The notes below the pieces were generated by a model that saw only the letters and a list, made by a program, of their open reading frames with translations, had not been told where the DNA came from and did no database searches. DNA of 64,000 bases from Pegoplata infirma (taxonomy: Eukaryota > Arthropoda > Insecta > Diptera > Anthomyiidae). Below are positions 56,933 to 64,000 of this stretch, piece after piece. A program made the position numbers and the translations under genes. The stretch's first letter is position 1, and every line of letters starts with the position of its first letter. The DNA lies in contig OY992536.1 in the NCBI GenBank assembly GCA_963921195.1, positions 291,467,313-291,531,312 on the forward strand. Direction: 5' to 3'.

Positions 56933-58715
56933 TAAGTGAGAGTGTTAAATTTGACTGTGCTGAATCTTTAATGCCCTCCAAAATGCTAAAAAAAAAAAAT
57001 CCAGGGGCGTCTTTTTGGGCCGGGGGCTTCGGTGCGGGCGAAGGGACACCTCCCCCTCACGAAAAATTTATCATTATTTAAACTGTTTTTTTATATCTAC
57101 GCCCTAAAAAGGGGCCGGGCCTAGAAAACCCAAATTTTTTAGTCCCCCTGGTCCTAGTGCAGGATTCTGAACTTTTTCTTGCATAAAAATGTTTCATTTG
57201 TTAAACACAAATATAAAAAAAAAAACATGAAAAAATCGTGTTTTTTAGAGGTTGGTTCAGTTCCTCAAAGGGGAACTTTTTCCCCCCCAGTCCGATTTTG
57301 CCCATTTACGAACTTAATTTGCCTAGGACCATAAGACATATTCGTGCCGAATTTCAGGAGGCTTTCTCTTTTATTATGGACTGCATCGTGCCATCTACAG
57401 AAAGACGGACGGACCGACGGACATTCACAATGTCTTAGAATCGATCATGGATCAATAATATATGGGGCATTTCAGGCCAAATCACTCACCACTTGAGTAA
57501 AGAATACGAGTCCCTTTTTTAAATAAATTGAAATTTTCTACTGTAATAACATTTTTTCATTATTCATGTTTCAGTGTAATATATTTTTGGTTTTTCCAAA
57601 TTTAAAAAAAAAAATTAATTAGAGATTTCAAAAGGGTGTTGAAAAATGCAGGTATTTTTAGCATTAATTTAAAACATGTTAGCAAAACACAATATGATAA
57701 ATACTTGTCATACATTTGAACTTAAAGAATAAAAAAATGTTATTATAGTAGAAAATTTCAATAAATTTAAAAAATCGGATTGTATTGCTTTATCAAGTGG
57801 TCTGACACACGTTAGATGCCTAGGGAAGTTGTTATAACTTGTCTGATTTTCAACCGATTTTAGTTTTAAGTACCTTATTAGAGAGGCATTTTACTCCGTA
57901 TTATAATTTTGTAACCACTTGAATTTAAACTTAACTTAAAATACAAAAAAAATTGAGAAAACAGAAAAAAAATCATATTTTTCCTTGTAATCCGTTTTTG
58001 AAACTTCAAGGACCATGCTAAACGCCTTACCCATTTCCGATCGTCCTAAATTTTTCTGAGACGTATTTTTACCTCGAAATGAATATATCTAGGGTAAGTA
58101 AGGGTCACTATCTACCAATTCATTTTTTTTTGGATCACCATATAAAACAAATTAGAGCCAAAACATAAAAGGTGCAATTTTAAAAATTTAAAAAAAACAT
58201 AGAAAGAATTGTGATCACATCTCGAATTATGGCTTAAAAGTTGCGTAATTTAGAGTAGAATTTTTATAGTTTTTAACGCAAAAATCGAAGGTTTCGAACT
58301 TTTTCAAAAAGTCGATTATAATTTTTAAACGTCAAATAAGTGATAATTACTTCGAATAATTTTTTCATATTTTTATTTTCTAAAACTACATTTAAATACC
58401 AACAAAACGTTGTCCAACTTTTTTTTAAATATCTATATATTTTATTGGTCAAAATTAATTAAAAATTTAATTTTTTTAATTTTTTTGAGAAAATCGCCAA
58501 ATTGATTACTCAACACCATCTTGAAGTAAAAAGCTGAAAATTGGTGTCCAAGTTGCATTTAATAAATACTAAAACATATCCAAAAATAAAATAAATCGAA
58601 AGAGGTCGGGTCTAAAAGTGAGTGATTTGGCTTGGAATGCCCCATATATACTTAATGGGGTCCCTGACCGATATTTCGATGCGTTACAAACGGAATGACA
58701 AAGTGAGTATACCCT
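56933..58715 (-). mobile_element. H4-type element, copy c, split by an inverted-repeat element
   Basis: AAGTGAGAGTGTTAAATTTG, GCCCTCCAAAATGC, G-rich interior, GACGGACGGACCGACGGAC, TCTTAGAATCGATCATGGAT, then the insertion (57464-58643), then ACTTAATGGGGTCCCTGACC and ACGGAATGACAAAGTGAG. The final hairpin half is lost after 58715. Confidence 0.76.
57464..58643. mobile_element. 1180-bp inverted-repeat transposon, unclassified
   Basis: Ends GGGGCATTTCAGGCCAAATC and, in complement, GGGGCATTCCAAGCCAAATC, matching 24 of the first 26 bases. ATATAT flanks both sides, but because the site is TA-repetitive the true duplication length is unclear. The interior is AT-rich with no transposase frame. Confidence 0.75.
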
Positions 58716-60730
58716 ATCTTAAAGACGTTACGGTCTCAGGCAGAAATTGGGGCAATAAAGGAATGATTGGTTGAGATACAATGTCTTGTCTTCAACGGCA
58801 ATCAACATCAAGCCTGTTCCTGACAACAAAATCTCACCTAAACAGCCCCACCTTTTAAATGAGATGTCCAAGCAATTTGGCATCCGAGTCATATGGAGTC
58901 ATATGACTCGGGGTCTACCTTACAGGTTTATATGAAACTGAAATGTGTTAGTAAGAACTCAGCGATTCAAGTTATCAGATGTCAATATTTTGATCACTTT
59001 TTTATACCCTCCACTCTAGTGATAGAGGGTATATATAATTTGTCATTCCGTTTGTAACACCTCGAAATATTGGTGTAGGACCCCATAAAGTATATATATT
59101 CATGATCTTCTATCGATTTTAAGATGATCTAGCGATGTCCGTCCGTCTGTATGTCCGTCTGTCTGTCTGTCTGTCTGTTGAAAACACGCTAACTTTTGAA
59201 AGACTTTACGGAGGCTCCTGAAGTTTGGCATATATGTTGGGCATTTGCCTGGTCAGGTTGGTATTGCAACCCAGCGAAATCGGTCTAGTGGTTCAAAAGT
59301 TATAAGCAAATGAGTGAATTTCGGCAAGGGTTTTTCTGGAATTTACGAGTTAAAACACACGGTAACTTTCGAACGACAATTCTGAGGGTGCTGAAGTGTG
59401 GCATATATATTTGTCGTTCCTCTGGTCCGATTCGATTTAAATTTCAGCCAAATCAGTCCAGTCGCTCAAAAGTTATTAGCAAAGCCGTGAATTTCAGATT
59501 AGTTTCACCTTAAATTCACGTGTTGAAAACCTGTTAAACATGTTTAAAAACATTAGTAAGACACAAAAATATTTTACAAGGTATTTTTGTCACTCAAAAA
59601 TATTTTTACACTAAAACAAAAAAAAAATACACTCAAAAAAAAAATTACACTCAAAAAAAATTTTACCCTCAAAAAAAAATTAGTAAATTATTTTTTTTTT
59701 TTTCAAAAATTTATAAAAAAAAAGTTTTTTTACACAAAATAAAATATTTCTAACCAAAAATTTTATTTTTTTCACGTTAGAAAATTTGCTATCACTTAAA
59801 AAGGGCATTGGGGAGGGTATTCATAGATTCGGCCAAGTCGAATTTAACTTTTCTACTGGTTAAATTTATATGAGTTTTTAGTAACTACAAGAAATGATGT
59901 GTGACGCTAATGTTTCACTGGTTTAGAAATATAGCTTCAAAATGTCATCTGTCATTATTTTTGTTGTCCTTGAAAGTTATATTTTTTTTATAGGCAGCTA
60001 TTCAAAATCAATTGAAGATTTTATGGTCGCAGAAAACTGCAATATGCCGCATAGTGCTAAGTTTTATTGACCGATATACAAATGGCTCCCAGCAAGGCCC
60101 ATTTTTTAAAGTTTTAAGATGAAGAAAATATCAGTTGTCAGTATTTTTTTACTAAGAAGTTATGCAGGCTTTTAGTTACCGACACAAATGGCGCCCAATG
60201 TGGGGCTCATGTCTTACAGGTTTATAAGTATCAGTTCTAAATTTTATTTACTGCTTTGAAGCTATTTTATAGAAGAGCTTAGCAATTAAAGATGCCATTT
60301 GTCAATATTTTTTTACATCTTGGATGTTATGTTAGCTTGGATGCAAATGGCGCCCAATGTGGGCGACCTTGTTTACTTCTTTCATTTACTTCTTTCGTGT
60401 AGTATTTCATATGATCGGTATTGAAAGTATTTAATTTTCTTTCTTGTTTTAATAAACGTTACTGTTTTTGGAATCGGAAAAACACAGACAAAAATGGCGC
60501 CCAATGTGGATCCTGTTTTTCACTATGTTCACTATGTGCTAATTTTTAAGGTCTTCATTATTATCTCATCTTGCTCGTAAAGAGAAATAGTTATTCTGCT
60601 ACTGATAAACGAAAAATGATAAACGAAAAATTTTTTAATACTAAAAAAATATGGCTCCCAGTACGGGGCTTGTTTTTCACTGAGTTTTGAATGAGTTAAT
60701 ATTTCTAGGTAGGTCTTTATTTTAAACTGA
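58716..60730 (+). repeat. Tandem repeat (~150 bp) carrying TGGCGCCCAATGTGGGGC motifs
   Basis: Degenerate units share ACAAATGGCGCCCAATGTGG, TTACAGGTTTATA, 'agcaattaaagatgcc' and TTTGTCAATATTTTTTTAC. The 18-base motif lies at 60083, 60189, 60348, 60495 and 60652, spaced 106-159 bp. Pieces of the unit (58915-59002 and 59860-60000) also lie on both sides of an H1 insertion. The motif is one base from the complement of the 3' end of tRNA-Lys as I remember it (TGGCGCCCAACGTGGGGC). No LTR or gag/pol frame was seen. Confidence 0.62.
59003..59859 (+). mobile_element. H1-type (GTCY)n element, copy e
   Basis: Hairpin TATACCCTC...GAGGGTATA, CCCCATAAAGTATATATATTC, (GTCC/GTCT)n at 59137-59178, 'aacccagcgaaatcggtc', A/T runs, and the end GATTCGGCCAAGTCGAAT with TTAACTTTTCTACTGG. 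It splits the tandem repeat at 58716-60730. Confidence 0.8.
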
Positions 60731-61701
60731 TCTACTGTGATTATCTAGGGATAGTTATGCTGCTATTGATAAAAGAAAATTTTTGTAATACTTTTCTATG
60801 TCTTACATTTTTTTAGGGTTTTTTTGGAACCTAAAAAAATATGGTAATTTTTTTTTCTTCATTTTCGTCGTTGTTTGTTTGAACTACTTTTATTTTTTTA
60901 TGCAGATCAAATCACAATACACTGTCACTTTTTTTTCCACCATTCAACCCAATTTAATATTTTTTTTTTTCGTTCTGTTTGCTGTTCAGTATCATTTATA
61001 TAAAGTTATTTTCAGTTTCAATAGTTTGTGTAACTGCTACTTTTATTTTCCAAACCCATATGCATGTAGAGGGATTAAAAAAAAAAAAATATCGAAAAAA
61101 ATATATACAGAATTTCAATATATAAAATCTGTTTATGTAAGCTGTATTTATTTTTTATTTCAATTGTATTGAATTTTTTTGTGATAATATTTTTTTTTTT
61201 TTTTTTCATCTTTTGAAATCTCATTTTACTTATTGTTAATTTAACAATATTTTTTTTTTTTATTTATACTCGTATTTCGCTTTTCTTTTCCATCACAAAT
61301 ATTGTTATAGATTTTTTTTTGTATTTTTTTTAATATACAACATTTACTTTTCATTAGATTATACCCAGACAATAGGAGATTATTTTTTTTATTATATTAT
61401 AAGTTTTGTTGTTGTTCGATTAATTCCAATAAAAAAAGTTATGGTATTTTTAATATTTTTTATCAAAATTATTATTTTAACAATGCACAGTTTGTTTTTT
61501 ATGGATTTACTAATTGAAATTGTTATATTTTGACAGCTTAATAATAAGCCTTTTTTTTTTTTGGTTTTTGTTTTTGATAAATCAGATAAAAAGGCAATTT
61601 GTTTGGAATTTCAGATGTTCAATTATTTTTTTTTAAAACGGTTAAATTGTTTAATTAAACAAGGTTTAATTAACCCTTAGTGAAATTGAACAATTTATAT
61701 A
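60731..61701. other. No gene seen; T-rich spacer
   Basis: Dominated by T runs of 8-16 bases. A frame of 124 codons at 60798 is F/Y-rich low-complexity translation of T runs and is not accepted as a gene. Confidence 0.5.
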
Positions 61702-62125
61702 CCAAAATATTAATACATATTTAACTCTACACTCGTTGGGCATTAGAAGAAGCACAATTGCAGCATCTCTTAGTTTGACACAATTGTCAAACAACCAACA
61801 AAAATTAATAAAACAGATCTATATAAATAACCCTATATGTGCTAGTTGTTTTTGCAAATCTCAAATACATAAGTTATTTCAAGTGTAATCGCATACATGG
61901 AAAACAATTGCAGCATTCTTAGTTTGACACAATTGTCAAACAACCAACAAAAATTAATAAAACAGATCTATATAAATAACCCTATGAGTAATATATGCTA
62001 GTTGTTTTTTGCAAATCTCATATACATGAGCTATTTCAAGTATAATCCCATACATGGAAAACTTAACTTTCTAATTCTCAATGAGTATAGAGTTGAATAT
62101 GTATTAATATTTTAATTTTGGACAA
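61702..62125. mobile_element. Short foldback element enclosing a two-copy tandem repeat
   Basis: ATATTAATACATATTTAACT with CTACACTCGTTGGG (61709-61742) pairs with AGTATAGAGTTGAATATGTA at 62084-62110. Between these arms a 150-bp unit occurs twice (61755 and about 61905) with AATTGCAGCAT, GTTTGACACAATTGTCAAAC (a dyad) and CAGATCTATATAAATAACCC nearly identical. It is non-coding. Confidence 0.68.
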
Positions 62126-62390
62126 TAGCAATTGTCATTTAAATTACCAATGCTACTTGTTGTATATGTTTTTTATAGTTTGCTAAATAGTCTTGACAAG
62201 ATCTTGACGAGAGCAAATCCGTGTCGGCTAAAGTCATGTCCCTAGTGTCACCCTTCCATCTTCATGGAATTGGTCTTACTATGTAGGGCAGGAGAAATTA
62301 AAGAAAACGTATTTTTTTGCACCCCAAAATTCGTTTATCTCCTTTATTATGAAAATTTTAGCAGAATATAATGGTGCAGAAAGTAAAGAA
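62126..62390. mobile_element. Fragment of the 54561-type element
   Basis: From about 62232, 'gtccctagtgtcacccttcc', ATGGAATTGGTCTTACTATG and CGTTTATCTCCTTTATTATG match the left part of the element at 54561. The ends are lost and the match stops before the H1 fragment. Confidence 0.6.
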
Positions 62391-62587
62391 CAAATAGAAA
62401 AGTTAAATTTGACATGGCCGAATCTATGAATACCCTTTTTAAGAAATAGTAAATTTTCTAACGTGAAAAAAAATTTAATTTTTGTAAAAAAAATACAAAA
62501 TTTTTTTTGGGCGTAAAATTTTTTAGTGTTTACTAATTTCTTAGTAAAAAAACAACTATTTGTGCCTTACCAATGTTTTTAACACAG
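62391..62587 (-). mobile_element. H1-type terminal fragment
   Basis: AAATAGAAAAGTTAAATTTG, GACATGGCCGAATC, 'atgaataccctttttaag' and TAGTAAATTTTCTAACGTG match the end of H1 in reverse. The rest is missing. Confidence 0.65.
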
Positions 62588-63099
62588 AAAATAAAATCGT
62601 CAAATTTAAATCAACAAACATCAATTGTAAATCAACCAAACATGATATCAACCAAACATTTAGTAAAAACGGCCGTCTGTTAGTCCATAATACAAAATTT
62701 CAATTTTGTTTTTAACAAACTTAATCAAGTAATTTTATTTCAAAATTATTTTATCTTGTCAACAAATAGTTTTTGTGTTTGTTGAATTTCTTTGTTGAAA
62801 AAAAAATTAAGATTTTGTAAGTTTGTCAATACAAATAATAACTTTAGAGAACTATTACAAACTCGTTTATCAATTTTTTTTTCAACAATCAATATTTACA
62901 ACGTTAGTTGATACAGGCGCGGATCCAGGGGGGGGGAGAATGGGATTTCTCCCCCCCAAAATGATTTCAAAAAAAAAAAAGAAAGGAAAGGAAAGGAAAA
63001 AAGAAAGGAAAAGAAAAGAAAGGAAAAGAAAAAAGGGTGAGGAACAAAGATGGAAGGAAAATGACCAGGATGTAAACAAATAGAGGCTATTTGTACTGA
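62588..63099. other. Spacer with G run and purine-rich tract
   Basis: CAGGCGCGGATCCAGGGGGG at about 62916 resembles a hAT terminal sequence I have seen in animal genomes, but no partner end was found. 62970-63060 is an almost pure purine tract of GAAAGGAAA units; frames across it are low-complexity. No gene is supported. Confidence 0.5.
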
Positions 63100-64000
63100 A
63101 GTAAATTTTTTTTAAATCCTTAAAATGTTCCAGAATGAAAGAAATTGCATTTGAATAGAGTTAAATGGCAATAGAGTTATTATTCTCTAAGAAAAAATTA
63201 TTATCTGAATATTTTTATAGAAAAATGTTTCGATATTCCAGACTTTATTTTTAGAAACTGTTTTGATACTTATTTGACTCTAAATGAAAAATTTTTTTAT
63301 TGTAAAACCATTTTAAATTTTAGGGAAAATGTCTTAAAACTTTTTTATAGAAAACATCCCACAGCAACTGAGAATTTTTCCTTTGAAATGTTTCAGAATA
63401 TACCAAGATTTTTTTAGCAAAAAATTTCTCAGAATCGATTAACATTTCTAAAGGAAAAACGTCTTTGAGTCTGAATATCTAAATTTTTCTTTTGAAATGT
63501 GTCTAATAATAAAATTTTTTCTATATGAAAATGTTTCAGAATCTAGATGGCATTAAAACCGTAACATTTTTCGTATTTTAAGAAAATTGATTCAAATTGA
63601 TTTTCATAAAATGTTTTAAAAACTAATAATTTTTTAGTATCTGATAATTCTCTTTTACGAATTATGTTTCAGGTTCTGAGAATTTTTGTATACGAAAAAG
63701 TTCTTAGAATCTGAGAATAACTTTGAAATATGAGAATTATTTCAGAGGTTTTTTATAAGAAAAATATATAAGAATTTGAAATTTTTTTATAGAAAGAATG
63801 TCTCAAAATCTCAGATTATTTCTATAGAAAATTTTAAAAATCGGAGACATTTTCTATAAGAAAGGGTTTCAGAATCTGAACAATTTTCTGAAAGGGTTAC
63901 TTTTTTATATGAAAAATATTTAAGAATCCAAGAGTTTTTCTGTAGTAAAATTATTTCATCATCTGAGATATTTTGTGAAGGGTACATGCATAAAAATCTA
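63100..64000 (+). repeat. Strongly decayed satellite-like region
   Basis: Spaced pieces such as TTTTTATAGAAAAATGTTTC, 'tttctataagaaagggtttc', CAGAATCTGAACAATTTTC and CATCTGAGATATTTTGTG keep the order of the 35-bp unit but with irregular spacing. It is probably an old, unhomogenised array and continues beyond the window. Confidence 0.55.

Noticed and set aside
60189..60206. Complete LTR retrotransposon
   Set aside because: No paired LTRs, polypurine tract or gag/pol frame is visible; only the primer-site-like motif recurs.
60798..61172. 124-codon protein
   Set aside because: A low-complexity F/Y/I translation of T runs with no recognisable motif.
62916..62945. hAT terminal repeat (CAGGCGCGGATCC)
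   Set aside because: The opposite end and an 8-bp duplication were not found within reach.
62823..63083. Lysine-rich protein frame
   Set aside because: It reads through a G run and a purine microsatellite; composition explains it.

Overview
This window looks like gene-free, repeat-saturated DNA from a large, AT-rich insect genome, most probably a higher fly (Diptera). The grounds are: very high A+T with long A/T runs; several families of short interspersed elements that carry a (GTCY)n microsatellite beside a conserved CCCCATAAAGTATATATATTC-type core, which I recall as the dipteran 'mini-me'/INE-1-like (Helitron-related) pattern; RTE-like and jockey-like LINE fragments; and hAT, Tc1-like and Helitron elements. 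I found no host protein gene, tRNA, rRNA or CRISPR array. The only long reading frames are reverse transcriptases. Species and chromosomal location cannot be read from the sequence.

Layout. 52-1777: a 35-bp satellite array. 2.97-8.15 kb: a (GTCY)n element, a palindromic TA-site element inside another foldback, and a hAT-like element filled with other repeats. 8.15-10.57 kb: an H2-type element split by a 1.6-kb Tc1-like palindromic transposon. 10.6-14.6 kb: H3, H4 and H2 elements mixed with an AATTCGAA-rich repeat. 14.85-16.8 kb: foldback elements. 16.87-19.57 kb: a 5'-truncated but open RTE-like LINE with a 9-bp target duplication and an 864-codon frame. 19.9-28.9 kb: foldbacks, short inverted-repeat elements and tandem repeats. 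29.3-30.2 kb: a jockey-like reverse transcriptase fragment inside a long-terminal-inverted-repeat family whose second copy (32.47-33.75 kb) has a 5-bp target duplication. 34.9-38.3 kb: a foldback structure flanked by degenerate satellite in opposite orientations, with a broken LINE in its centre that is itself split by a hAT-like element. 40.06-41.77 kb: a second large 35-bp array. 41.9-45.06 kb: a non-autonomous Helitron carrying a hAT-like element. 45-64 kb: further (GTCY)n elements, short inverted-repeat elements with TA or TAA sites, a tandem repeat carrying a tRNA-Lys primer-site-like motif, and decayed satellite.

The interest lies in nested insertions and secondary structure. Families H1-H4 share one plan: a hairpin at each end, a central conserved core and a (GTCY)n block. 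They repeatedly abut the same AATTCGAA repeat. The 35-bp satellite consists of two adjoining dyads, and one variant block keeps the first dyad paired by a double substitution. Three foldbacks share a CTGANGAT / 7-bp hairpin / AAATAT arrangement that resembles part of a hammerhead core but has an extra base. All coordinates and alignments were made by eye; family names are inferences unless a target duplication or motif is stated.
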